From NCBI RefSeq assembly GCF_004123905.1, contig NZ_MZXW01000008.1, positions 1 through 64,000 on the forward strand: DNA of 64,000 nt, read 5' to 3'. The translations under genes were made by a program, and so were the position numbers. Each line of letters starts with the position of its first letter. Position 1 is the stretch's first letter. Positions 1-7,085 of this stretch are shown here, piece by piece. The DNA comes from Bradyrhizobium betae (GTDB lineage: Bacteria; Pseudomonadota; Alphaproteobacteria; Rhizobiales; Xanthobacteraceae). Under the pieces are notes generated by a model. That model did no database searches, was not told the origin of the DNA, and was given only the letters and a program-made list of their open reading frames with translations.

Positions 1-144
1 GAGCAGCTGGCCGTCAGGCCGCTCGACCGCGACGGCCGTTACGGTGTCTTCTTTGCCAGCTGGCAGGTCGGCTCAATCGACTTGACCCGCGGTCAAACTG
101 TCAGTGATGTGTCCGAACAACCGTCAGTTATGTCCCCGGTCTGA
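1..144 (+). CDS. IS481-like transposase, C-terminal end (partial)
   Basis: An open frame enters from the window edge and stops with TGA at 142-144, giving 47 residues that include the stretch RPLDRDGRYGVFF and end in SEQPSVMSPV. This tail resembles the C-termini of IS481-type DDE transposases common in Bradyrhizobium. The catalytic core lies outside the window, so the family call rests on memory of the tail alone. The stop lies inside what looks like the IS terminus, which has two near-identical repeats. It could belong to an intact element or a remnant. Confidence 0.5.
   Translation, partial: EQLAVRPLDRDGRYGVFFASWQVGSIDLTRGQTVSDVSEQPSVMSPV
99..138. repeat. Paired direct repeat at probable IS terminus
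   Basis: Two near-identical 17-bp units, TGTCAGTGATGTGTCCG (99-115) and CGTCAGTTATGTCCCCG (122-138), lie side by side over the end of the transposase frame. Repeated units of this kind at the tip of an element fit an IS end. The exact terminus and target duplication cannot be set because the other end is outside the window. Confidence 0.4.
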
Positions 145-188
145 ACATCAAGCCCGGCCATGACGAAGGGAGAGAGCGGAGCCGCAGC

Positions 189-677
189 TTAGTGCCCCTC
201 GCCCTCGAGCCCGCCGACGTGCTTCTGGGTGTAGAGCTCGAGGCCGATGCGGCCGATCAAATCGAGCTGGGTTTCGAGGAAGTCGATGTGGTGCTCTTCG
301 TCACTCATCAGCTTCTCGAACAGATCACGCGTGACGTAGTCCTTGGCGCTGTTGCAATAGCCGGCCGCCTCCTGGTAGAGCGCCCGCGCGCTCATCTCGG
401 CAGCGAGATCGCACTCGATGATCTCCTTGACGTTCTGGCCGATGCGCAATGGATCGAGCACCTGCATGTTCGGGAAGCCGTCGAAGAACAGGATCCGCTC
501 GGTGAGCTTGTCGGCGTGCTCCATCTCCTCGATGGACTCCTTGCGCCAGACCTTGGCCATGTCGCGCAGGCCCCAATTGTCGAGGAAGCGGTAGTGCAGC
601 CAGTACTGGTTGATTGCAGTCAGCTCGTGGCGCAGCGCCTTGTTGAGATAGTCGATGACTTTTGCGTCGCCCTGCAT
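189..677 (-). CDS. bfr: Bacterioferritin
   Basis: Heme-containing iron-storage ferritin that oxidises Fe(II) at a di-iron centre and stores ferric mineral in a 24-mer cage in the cytoplasm. With the start at 677 (MQGDAKVIDYLNKAL) the protein is 162 aa, the usual Bfr length. An upstream in-frame ATG at 689 would add four residues not seen in the family. Ferroxidase ligands are visible as E18, E51, H54 and the DEEHH segment near residues 126-130. M52 in ESIEEMEHADK matches the heme ligand of E. coli Bfr. The gene lies downstream of bfd on the same strand but has its own upstream Irr-like box at 719-735, so it probably has its own promoter. The product should release iron with Bfd. Confidence 0.96.
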   Translation of the reverse strand: MQGDAKVIDYLNKALRHELTAINQYWLHYRFLDNWGLRDMAKVWRKESIEEMEHADKLTERILFFDGFPNMQVLDPLRIGQNVKEIIECDLAAEMSARALYQEAAGYCNSAKDYVTRDLFEKLMSDEEHHIDFLETQLDLIGRIGLELYTQKHVGGLEGEGH

Positions 678-718
678 GATGCACTCCAAATCTTGCGTCC
701 AAATCGGCCCTAACCGAC

Positions 719-735
719 TTTAGAATGTTTCTAAG
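719..735. promoter_or_regulatory. Irr-box (ICE)-like operator of bfr
   Basis: The sequence TTTAGAA-TGT-TTCTAAG is a 7-3-7 inverted repeat matching 13 of 14 fixed positions of the rhizobial Irr/ICE consensus TTTAGAA-N3-TTCTAAA. It lies about 42 bp upstream of the bfr start. Irr binds such sites in Bradyrhizobium and controls iron-storage genes, so repression under iron limitation is the expected role. Confidence 0.75.
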
Positions 736-808
736 TCAGTTTAAACACGAGGGCAACCGGCTACGGGAGCGCAGCCGGGGAAAAGCTCAGCCTACGATGT
801 GGAAAGTT

Positions 809-1081
809 TCAGCAGGCGGCGAGGGCGAACTGGGCGGGCTCGGCCGTCTCATCATTGGCGGCCACAGTGTGGCTGTGCGGGCAACCGGAGCAGCAAGACG
901 CGGCACACGGACCAAGCGCTTCATCGATGATGGTCTTGATGGTGCGGGCGCAGCGGCCGCATTCGGCGCTACAGCCGAGGCATCCATAGACCTGCTTGGC
1001 GTGGCGCACGGCGTCGTCGGACTCGGCGACGGCGGCGCGGATGTCGTCATCGCTCAGCACGTTACAGGAACAAACGATCAT
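809..1081 (-). CDS. bfd: Bacterioferritin-associated ferredoxin
   Basis: Small [2Fe-2S] protein that docks on bacterioferritin and delivers electrons to reduce stored Fe(III), releasing Fe(II). The 90-aa product has the BFD-like Fer2 domain: MIVCSCNVLSDDDI gives C4 and C6, and SAECGRCART gives C41 and C44, matching Cys 4, 6, 38 and 41 of E. coli Bfd. Two further cysteines (C34, C37) and a cysteine/histidine-rich tail (CAASCCSGCPHSH) are extra to the E. coli protein, which is only 64 aa. The tail could bind metal but this is not shown. It is encoded upstream of bfr on the same strand, with a weaker Irr-like box further upstream. Confidence 0.9.
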   Translation of the reverse strand: MIVCSCNVLSDDDIRAAVAESDDAVRHAKQVYGCLGCSAECGRCARTIKTIIDEALGPCAASCCSGCPHSHTVAANDETAEPAQFALAAC

Positions 1082-1190
1082 GGAAGCGGTAGGCCCTTCG
1101 GTGATGCGCCATCATCGATATTTAACGGGCCGTCCGGATGCAAAGGGAAAAAGCGGTATTTGAAGCTATTCCAAACTGGCCGGAAAACAG

Positions 1191-1207
1191 CCTAGAACGG
1201 CTCTAAA
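1191..1207. promoter_or_regulatory. Possible second Irr-box upstream of bfd
   Basis: CCTAGAA-CGG-CTCTAAA matches 11 of 14 fixed positions of the ICE consensus and lies about 110 bp upstream of the bfd start. It is weaker than the bfr site. Its distance from the start codon suggests either a long leader or an activating position. Confidence 0.45.
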
Positions 1208-1242
1208 TCAAGACGTTGCGCTGGATCAAGAATGGGCCGGAT

Positions 1243-1533
1243 CTAGTCACCGCCACCGCCTCCTCCGCCATCGGCGCCGCCCCCGCAATCCCCGCCGCTG
1301 CTGCCGCCATCGCTGCTGGAACAACTGCCGCCGTCGCTCGAGCTTGCCGAGCTGTCGCTGGAAAACCAGCTTCCCAGGAAGCCGTCATTCGCTCCTGAAT
1401 AGCTGTCGCCGCCGTCACTGCCGGCCCCTGCGCGCGAACGCCGGCCGCGGTTCTGGAGGTGGGTGATCCAGCCATAGCCGATCGCGAAGACGATCCCGGC
1501 CGCGATCAGTGCATTTACCAGCGCATTGCCCAT
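1243..1533 (-). CDS. Small membrane-anchored Ser/Gly/Cys-rich protein, unknown
   Basis: A 96-aa protein is predicted from the ATG at 1533, preceded by GGGAGG at a suitable distance. Upstream in-frame starts lack such a site. Residues 1-25 (MGNALVNALIAAGIVFAIGY) form one hydrophobic helix followed by a basic stretch (QNRGRRSR), which predicts a cytoplasmic side next to the membrane. The rest is a low-complexity tail of Ser, Gly, Asp and three Cys ending in poly-Gly-Asp. No family was recognised. The composition resembles disordered membrane-tethered tails found in several alphaproteobacteria. The gene lies between bfd and a secreted-protein gene, with no operon partner. Confidence 0.6.
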   Translation of the reverse strand: MGNALVNALIAAGIVFAIGYGWITHLQNRGRRSRAGAGSDGGDSYSGANDGFLGSWFSSDSSASSSDGGSCSSSDGGSSGGDCGGGADGGGGGGGD

Positions 1534-1670
1534 CATCGCCTCCCTGGCGGAGCTCCGGTCCATACCAATTGGTCGAGCCGGGCAAAGGTGCCGTTCATTG
1601 ATCATTCAAACGAAGTGTGGAACTCTGCTCCCCAAAGAGTTCCCGCGTGCTTGTGCGAAAGGTCCAGCCA

Positions 1671-1991
1671 ATGAAGAAGTCGCTCCTGGCAATTGCCGCC
1701 ATCACTATCCTGGCCCTGACGGCCGGGACACCCGCTCATGCCCAGCGCGGTGTCGCCGCAGGCGTTGCGGCCGGGATCATCGGCGGCGCCATTGTCGGCG
1801 GCGCGCTGGCTTCTCCGTATTATTACGGACCCGGTCCGGGCTATGGCCCCGGTTACTACCCGCCCCGCTACTACGCGCCGGGACCGGGCTACGTCGCCGA
1901 CGACTATTATGGCGATGGCTGCGTCTGGCAGAAGCAGCGCTTTTGGGACGGCTACGCCTGGCGCGTCCGCCGCGTCAGAGTCTGTGGCTGA
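1671..1991 (+). CDS. Secreted glycine-zipper protein with C-terminal WDGY motif
   Basis: A 106-aa exported protein. MKKSLLAIAAITILALTAG...AHA is a clear Sec signal peptide cut near residue 24. It is followed by a Gly/Ala zipper (GVAAGVAAGIIGGAIVGGAL) and a Tyr/Pro/Gly-rich linker. The end is a compact motif with two cysteines, CVWQKQRFWDGYAWRVRRVR. The gene at 2230 encodes a close paralogue with the same three-part layout. The zipper suggests association with the outer membrane or self-assembly, by analogy with YMGG-type proteins, but the function is unknown. An upstream in-frame ATG at 1617 would bury the signal peptide, so 1671 is preferred. Confidence 0.75.
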   Translation: MKKSLLAIAAITILALTAGTPAHAQRGVAAGVAAGIIGGAIVGGALASPYYYGPGPGYGPGYYPPRYYAPGPGYVADDYYGDGCVWQKQRFWDGYAWRVRRVRVCG

Positions 1992-2229
1992 GGCGCGTTA
2001 GACCGGTTCGCTTGAAGCGATTCAGTTGGGCCGGTTCACTACGGATGCGCTGTTCATTTTGGGGCCTGAAAAAGACCGCTTTTTCTCGTCACATCTCCGC
2101 GTGCGTTTACCGCGGATTGACCATTTGCGCGCTTCCTAGCTGCAAGGCCAATTCCATCAAAGTCTGCGGAACCTTTGAACCCCGGACGCTCCTAACAAGG
2201 TGCGTCCATCTCTCAGGAGAGCCAAGAGT

Positions 2230-2514
2230 ATGAAGAAGACTATTGTTGCCGCCCTCACGGTTGCGACGATCGCCGGTTCGCTGGTGACCGCTACGCCGTC
2301 CGCCCAGGCCCATGACGGCGTCGGCGTCGGCATTGCAGCCGGCCTCCTCGGCGGCGCCATCGTCGGTGGTGCCATCGCGTCGAGCCGTCCGGCCTATGGT
2401 GGCCCGGTGTACGTGGCCGAGCCCGGCCCGCCGCCCCCGCCCTGCTACTGGCAGCGTCAGCGCTATTGGGACGGTTACGGCTGGGTCGTCCGCCCGGTTC
2501 GCGTTTGCTACTGA
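2230..2514 (+). CDS. Secreted glycine-zipper protein, paralogue of the 1671 gene
   Basis: A 94-aa exported protein with signal peptide (MKKTIVAALTVATIAGSLV...AQA), glycine zipper (GVGIAAGLLGGAIVGGAIA), Pro-rich linker, and the C-terminal block CYWQRQRYWDGYGWVVRPVR ending in VCY. The ATG at 2230 follows the ribosome-binding site AGGAGA at 2216-2221. It shares the domain order and the C-terminal motif with the preceding gene, so the pair arose by tandem duplication. The two cysteines bracketing the WDGY block could form a disulfide in the periplasm. The gene ends 33 bp before a strong terminator. Function unknown. Confidence 0.78.
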   Translation: MKKTIVAALTVATIAGSLVTATPSAQAHDGVGVGIAAGLLGGAIVGGAIASSRPAYGGPVYVAEPGPPPPPCYWQRQRYWDGYGWVVRPVRVCY

Positions 2515-2547
2515 TCTGATCGCACGGCGCATACGCGCCGCGATCGA

Positions 2548-2580
2548 AGCCCGGCCGAGCCTCTCGGCCGGGCTTTTTTA
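2548..2580 (+). terminator. Rho-independent terminator
   Basis: A perfect 12-bp stem (AGCCCGGCCGAG / CTCGGCCGGGCT) with a 3-nt loop is followed by a run of six T. It closes the transcription unit of the glycine-zipper gene and separates it from the convergent transglycosylase gene. Confidence 0.9.
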
Positions 2581-2589
2581 TTTGCCGCG

Positions 2590-3816
2590 CTACCGCGCCG
2601 CCTGGATCGAGCGCAGCACCTCTTCGTTCGGCCAGCAATCGACCTTGAGGCCTGCCGACTTCTGATAGGCGCCGAGTGCCGCGCGCGTCTGCATGCCGGC
2701 CTTGCCGTCGATCTTGTCCTTGTAGAGCCCGGCGCGCGTCAGCCCGCGCTGCATCGTCTCAACGTCCTTGGTGCGCATTTGCTTGGAGGCCGACCACGGT
2801 GTCGCGAACGGCAGCGGGCTCGTCATGCGGTCGCTGAGATGGCCGACGAACAGCACATAGAGGTCGGAGAAATTGTATTCCTTGATGACGAAGTAATTCT
2901 TCGTGGTCAGGAATGACGGACCGTAGGTGCCCTCTGGCTGTAGCAGCGATGCCGGCTGCGCCTGCTCGGCAGCGCTCAGCTTTTGCCCACGCACCGGCAC
3001 AAAGCCTTCGCGCAGCCATTGGCCGATCGGCTTCGTCACCTCGGGCACGCCGGTGGTGCAATCGACCTTCGCCGACGCCTGCACCTCGTAGGCCCAGCGC
3101 ACACCGCTCTGCCACCCCTTGTTGACGAGTTGCTGCGCGGCCGACGCCAGGGCATCCGGCACCGAGTGCCAGATGTCGATGCGGCCGTCACCGTCGAAGT
3201 CGACGCCGTGCTTGTAATATTCCGAGGGCAGGAACTGCGTCAGCCCGGTGGCGCCCGCCCAGGAGGAGCGCATGTCCTTGCGCGTCACCACGCCCTCGTC
3301 GAGGATCTTCAGCGAGAGAATGAACTCGTTGCGATAGGTGTCCTTGCGGCGTCCGACATAGGCCTGCGTCGCCAGCACGCGCACGAGATCGTAGGGCAGC
3401 GTGTAGCGGCCATAGTCGGTCTCGCGTCCCCAGATCGCGAGCATCACGGTCGCCGGCACGCCGGACTTCTTCTCGATCTCAGTCAGTGCGGAATTGTATT
3501 TTTGCAGCAGCCGCTGCCCCTCACTCGCAAGCCGCGCGATCGAGGCATCCCTGACGTAGTCCGCCGGCACCTGCACGAACTCGGCTTGTGACGGCGCGCC
3601 GGTCGCGGGCCGTCCCGGCAGGATCAAATCAGGCAGCCTGTAGTCGGGCTCGAGCCCGCGCGTCTGTTGCTCGAACGTCGCGCGGGAGACGCCTGCGGCC
3701 TGCGCCTCCGGCCAGAGCGAGGCGATGAACTGCGTGAAAGCGGCGTCGGCGGCGCGGGCGGGCGACCAACCGCAGGTGACGACGATCACCGCAGCGATGA
3801 GCGCCCGCCGCATCAT
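2590..3816 (-). CDS. Lytic murein transglycosylase (MltB/SltB-type) with PG-binding domain
   Basis: Periplasmic enzyme that cleaves peptidoglycan between MurNAc and GlcNAc with 1,6-anhydro product formation. The 408-aa protein starts with a signal peptide (cut near AARA-ADA, residue 23). A GH103-type SLT_2 domain spans about 25-320; its catalytic glutamate is E132 in AIWGRETDYGRY, and FLPSEYYKHGVDFDGDG is the family's conserved loop. A C-terminal peptidoglycan-binding domain 1 follows (about 345-408). It starts 7 bp after the ettA stop on the same strand, so it may be co-transcribed with ettA. Confidence 0.92.
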   Translation of the reverse strand: MMRRALIAAVIVVTCGWSPARAADAAFTQFIASLWPEAQAAGVSRATFEQQTRGLEPDYRLPDLILPGRPATGAPSQAEFVQVPADYVRDASIARLASEGQRLLQKYNSALTEIEKKSGVPATVMLAIWGRETDYGRYTLPYDLVRVLATQAYVGRRKDTYRNEFILSLKILDEGVVTRKDMRSSWAGATGLTQFLPSEYYKHGVDFDGDGRIDIWHSVPDALASAAQQLVNKGWQSGVRWAYEVQASAKVDCTTGVPEVTKPIGQWLREGFVPVRGQKLSAAEQAQPASLLQPEGTYGPSFLTTKNYFVIKEYNFSDLYVLFVGHLSDRMTSPLPFATPWSASKQMRTKDVETMQRGLTRAGLYKDKIDGKAGMQTRAALGAYQKSAGLKVDCWPNEEVLRSIQAAR

Positions 3817-3823
3817 GCCGACA

Positions 3824-5473
3824 TCACCGCGTCAGCTTCTTGTACTTCACGCGATGCGGAATGATGCTGTCCTGGCCGAGCCGGCGCATCTTGTCCTTCT
3901 CATAGTCCTGGAAGTTGCCTTCGAACCATTCGACGTGGCTGTCGCCTTCGAAGGCCAGGATGTGGGTCGCGATGCGGTCGAGGAACCAGCGATCATGGCT
4001 GATGATGACGGCGCAACCGGCGAAGTCTTCCAAAGCCTCTTCCAGCGCGCGCAGCGTGTCGACGTCGAGATCGTTGGTCGGTTCGTCGAGCAGCAGCACA
4101 TTGGCGCCGGACTTCAGCATTTTTGCCAGATGCACGCGGTTGCGTTCACCGCCCGAGAGCGCACCGACCTTCTTCTGCTGGTCGGCGCCCTTGAAGTTGA
4201 ACGACGAGCAATAGCCGCGCGAGTTGACTTCCTTCTTGCCGAGCAGGATCAGCTCGTTGCCGCCGGAGATCTCCTCCCACACGTTCTTGTTGCCGTCGAG
4301 CGCATCACGCGACTGGTCGACATAGCCGAGATGCACGGTCTCGCCGACCGTGATCGTGCCTTTATCGGGCTGCTCCTGCTTCGTGATCATCTTGAACAGC
4401 GTAGTCTTGCCGGCGCCGTTGGCGCCGATCACGCCTACGATGCCGCCGGGCGGCAGCTTGAAGGTGAGATCCTCGATCAGGAGACGGTCGCCATAGCCTT
4501 TGCTGAGCCCCTCGAAATCGACCACGTTGGCACCGAGCCGCTCGGCGACGGGGATGATGATCTGCGCGGTCTGGCTCTGCTTGTCGCTCGCCTGCTTGAG
4601 CAGATCCTCGTAGCGCTGATAGCGCGCCTTGGACTTGGCCTGGCGTGCCTTCGGCGAGGACGCGACCCATTCCTGCTCGCGGGCAATCGTCTTCTGGTGC
4701 GCGGCGTCCTCGCGGCCTTCCTGCTCCAGCCGCTTCTGCTTCTGCACCAGCCAGGACGAATAGTTGCCCTCGTAGGGAATGCCCTTGCCGCGGTCGAGCT
4801 CGAGGATCCAGCTCGTGACGTTGTCGAGGAAGTAGCGGTCGTGGGTCACGATCAGGATCGCGCCGGGGTAGCTGCGCAGATGACCTTCCAGCCATGACAC
4901 CGACTCGGCGTCGAGATGGTTGGTCGGTTCGTCGAGCAGTAACAAGTCAGGCTGGTCGAGCAGCAGCTTGCACAGCGCGACGCGGCGGCGCTCACCGCCG
5001 GAGAGTTTCGTCACGTCGGCATCGTCGGGCGGGCAGCGCAGCGCGTCCATGGCCTGGTCGACCTTGCTGTCGAGATCCCAGAGGCCCTGGGCCTCGATCT
5101 CGTCCTGCAGCTTGGTCATCTCGTCGGCGGTCTCCTCGGAATAGTTCATCGCCAATTCGTTGTAGCGATCGAGGATGGCCTTCTGCTTGGCGACGCCCAG
5201 CATGACGTTCTCTCGCACGGAGAGCGTCGCATCGAGATGCGGTTCCTGCTCGAGATAACCGACACGGGCGCCCTGGGCGACCCACGCCTCGCCGTTATAC
5301 TCCTTGTCGAGGCCGGCCATGATCTTGAGCAGCGTCGATTTGCCCGAGCCGTTGACGCCGAGCACGCCGATCTTGGCGTCCGGGTAGAACGACAGATGGA
5401 CGTTATCGAGCACCTTGCGGGTCGGGTAGCTCTTGGTCAGGCCCTGCATGAAATAGACGAACTGGCGCGCCAT
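3824..5473 (-). CDS. ettA: Energy-dependent translational throttle ABC-F protein
   Basis: Cytoplasmic ABC-F ATPase that binds the ribosomal E site and gates the first elongation step according to the ATP/ADP ratio. The 549-aa protein has two ABC domains and no membrane segments: first Walker A GVNGSGKS at 39-46, signature LSGGERRRV, then second Walker A GANGAGKT and signature LSGGERNRV. The arm between the Walker motif and the signature of domain 1, and the charged inter-domain linker rich in Lys/Arg/Gln, fit EttA rather than Uup. Length matches E. coli EttA (555 aa). The transglycosylase gene follows 7 bp after the stop. Confidence 0.93.
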   Translation of the reverse strand: MARQFVYFMQGLTKSYPTRKVLDNVHLSFYPDAKIGVLGVNGSGKSTLLKIMAGLDKEYNGEAWVAQGARVGYLEQEPHLDATLSVRENVMLGVAKQKAILDRYNELAMNYSEETADEMTKLQDEIEAQGLWDLDSKVDQAMDALRCPPDDADVTKLSGGERRRVALCKLLLDQPDLLLLDEPTNHLDAESVSWLEGHLRSYPGAILIVTHDRYFLDNVTSWILELDRGKGIPYEGNYSSWLVQKQKRLEQEGREDAAHQKTIAREQEWVASSPKARQAKSKARYQRYEDLLKQASDKQSQTAQIIIPVAERLGANVVDFEGLSKGYGDRLLIEDLTFKLPPGGIVGVIGANGAGKTTLFKMITKQEQPDKGTITVGETVHLGYVDQSRDALDGNKNVWEEISGGNELILLGKKEVNSRGYCSSFNFKGADQQKKVGALSGGERNRVHLAKMLKSGANVLLLDEPTNDLDVDTLRALEEALEDFAGCAVIISHDRWFLDRIATHILAFEGDSHVEWFEGNFQDYEKDKMRRLGQDSIIPHRVKYKKLTR

Positions 5474-5705
5474 GGGTCCCGAATACCTTCGATTTGAGGA
5501 AATTTGCTTGCCGCCGATGTAGCGATCCCGCCCCCAAAGGGCAATGTTTTCCCTCCGTTCACCACGGATGAATACTGGATAGACACCATCCGGACCCCCG
5601 ATCCGGACAATTGAAACTATCTTTTAATAAATCAGGCGAAAGCTCGGTCTCGCGCTGACAAAAGCGTCCCCGCTCAGAATGAACGGGAGCACAGCGAGGC
5701 CCGTC

Positions 5706-5921
5706 ATGGCTCTGATCGAGACTCACTCCTTTCCCGTTCCGGCCGAGGCCGGGAACGCGGCCGGACTCGCGTCCGAGGTCAAAGGCTTCTGGAAGCGCTT
5801 CTTCGCCACCGCCTTCAACCCCTACCGGCCCGAGCTGCACTACATGCGCGGCCCCGGCCCCGCCTGGCGCGCCAAGCACGGCATGAATGCGCCGGTCCGG
5901 CTGAAGCCCCGCGACCTCTGA
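5706..5921 (+). CDS. Small conserved-looking protein of unknown function
   Basis: A 71-aa soluble protein starting MALIETHSFPVPAEAGN and ending in a basic, Arg/Pro-rich tail (GMNAPVRLKPRDL). No signal peptide or membrane segment is visible. The central FWKRFFATAFNPYRPELHY is rich in aromatic and basic residues. An alternative in-frame ATG at 5679 would add nine residues. The AT-rich stretch at 5608-5635 upstream may contain its promoter. Codon use is like that of the neighbours. I do not recognise the family. Confidence 0.6.
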   Translation: MALIETHSFPVPAEAGNAAGLASEVKGFWKRFFATAFNPYRPELHYMRGPGPAWRAKHGMNAPVRLKPRDL

Positions 5922-6066
5922 GCCCCTTGCACCTATCGGATTTTTGAAGACCCAGACTGCTTGCGCGCTAGCGTGATTGCGCGCAACCATGGCCCGGTTC
6001 CGACGATGGCGCCCCCGCCTCGCGCCGTCACCTCTCGCCGTACACTCTGGCCCTGGATGAACGCTG

Positions 6067-7029
6067 ATGACGCGGCTGCGCTGTGCAATTCTCGACGACT
6101 ATTTCAACCTCGCCCAAGACGTCGCCGACTGGCCGAAACTGTCCGACCGCGTCGACGTCACCGTGTTCAGCCATCCCTTCGCCTCGGAAGCCGCCGCGGC
6201 CAGCGCACTGGCGGATTTCGACATCATCTGCGCGATGCGTGAGCGCACTGCGTTCCCGAAGAGCCTGTTCGAGAGCTTGCCGAAGCTGAAGCTGCTGCTG
6301 ACCTCCGGCATGCGCAACGCCTCGATCGACATGGAGGCCGCGAAGGCGAAAGGTGTCGTCCTCGGCGGCACGCAATATTCGCGCGATCCGACCGCCCCCC
6401 TCACCATGGGCCTGATCCTGGAACTGACCCGCGGCATCGGCCGCGAGAATGCCCGCATGCACGCGGGCGAGCCCTGGCAGACCTTTGCCGGCGTCGAGAT
6501 CGAGGGGATGACGCTCGGCGTCGTCGGGCTCGGCAAGCTCGGGAGCAAGATGGCGGGCATTGCGAAGGCGTTCGGCATGAACGTGATCGCCTGGAGCCCG
6601 AACCTGACGCCGGAGAAGTGCGCGGCGGCCGGTGTCGGCTACGCCACCAAGGAAGAGATGTTTGCCAAGGCCGATATCGTCACCATCCATGTGGTGTTGA
6701 GCGAGCGTTCCCGCGGACTGGTCGGGCGCGACGATCTCGCGCGAATGAAGCCGACGGCCTTCCTCGTCAACACCGCGCGCGGGCCAATTGTCGATGAGGC
6801 GGCGCTGCTCGAGGCCTTGCAGCAGCGGAAGATCGCCGGCGCCGGCATCGACGTGTTCTCGGTCGAGCCGCTGCCGGTCGATCATCCCTTCCGCAAGCTC
6901 GACAATCTCGTGCTGACGCCGCATCTCGGCTACGCCACGGAGGACGGTCTTCGCATCCATTACGGACAGATGGTCGAGGCGATCGACGCCTTCACCAAGG
7001 GCAATGAGCTGCCGCGGAAGCTGGCCTGA
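6067..7029 (+). CDS. D-2-hydroxyacid dehydrogenase (NAD(P)-dependent)
   Basis: Cytoplasmic oxidoreductase that interconverts a 2-oxoacid and its D-2-hydroxyacid. The 320-aa protein has a split catalytic domain and a central Rossmann domain with GVVGLGKLG (GxGxxG at 154-159). The catalytic Arg lies in NTARGPIVDE, and the catalytic His in LTPHLGYATEDG near residue 288; a Glu is present between them (SVEPLPVDHP). The family includes phosphoglycerate, glyoxylate and formate dehydrogenases, and the substrate cannot be read from sequence. The gene stands alone on its strand and is followed at once by a hairpin terminator. A second, GhrA-type member is encoded at 37673. Confidence 0.88.
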   Translation: MTRLRCAILDDYFNLAQDVADWPKLSDRVDVTVFSHPFASEAAAASALADFDIICAMRERTAFPKSLFESLPKLKLLLTSGMRNASIDMEAAKAKGVVLGGTQYSRDPTAPLTMGLILELTRGIGRENARMHAGEPWQTFAGVEIEGMTLGVVGLGKLGSKMAGIAKAFGMNVIAWSPNLTPEKCAAAGVGYATKEEMFAKADIVTIHVVLSERSRGLVGRDDLARMKPTAFLVNTARGPIVDEAALLEALQQRKIAGAGIDVFSVEPLPVDHPFRKLDNLVLTPHLGYATEDGLRIHYGQMVEAIDAFTKGNELPRKLA

Positions 7030-7035
7030 AACGAA

Positions 7036-7060
7036 AAGGGCGTGCCGTTGGCACGCCCTT
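7036..7060. terminator. Bidirectional hairpin terminator
   Basis: An 11-bp perfect stem (AAGGGCGTGCC / GGCACGCCCTT) with a 3-nt loop lies between convergent genes. On the minus strand it is followed by TTTTCGTTT, so it best serves the L,D-transpeptidase gene, but it can also stop the dehydrogenase transcript. Confidence 0.8.
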
Positions 7061-7085
7061 CGCAATCTGAACTGTTTCGTAGTGC

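Noticed and set aside
192-713. Plus-strand frame opposite bfr
   Set aside because: It is the antisense shadow of bacterioferritin, with no family or ribosome site.
757-778. CCGGCT...AGCCGG hairpin between bfd and bfr as a terminator
   Set aside because: Only six paired bases with a 10-nt loop and no U-run on the minus strand, too weak to call.
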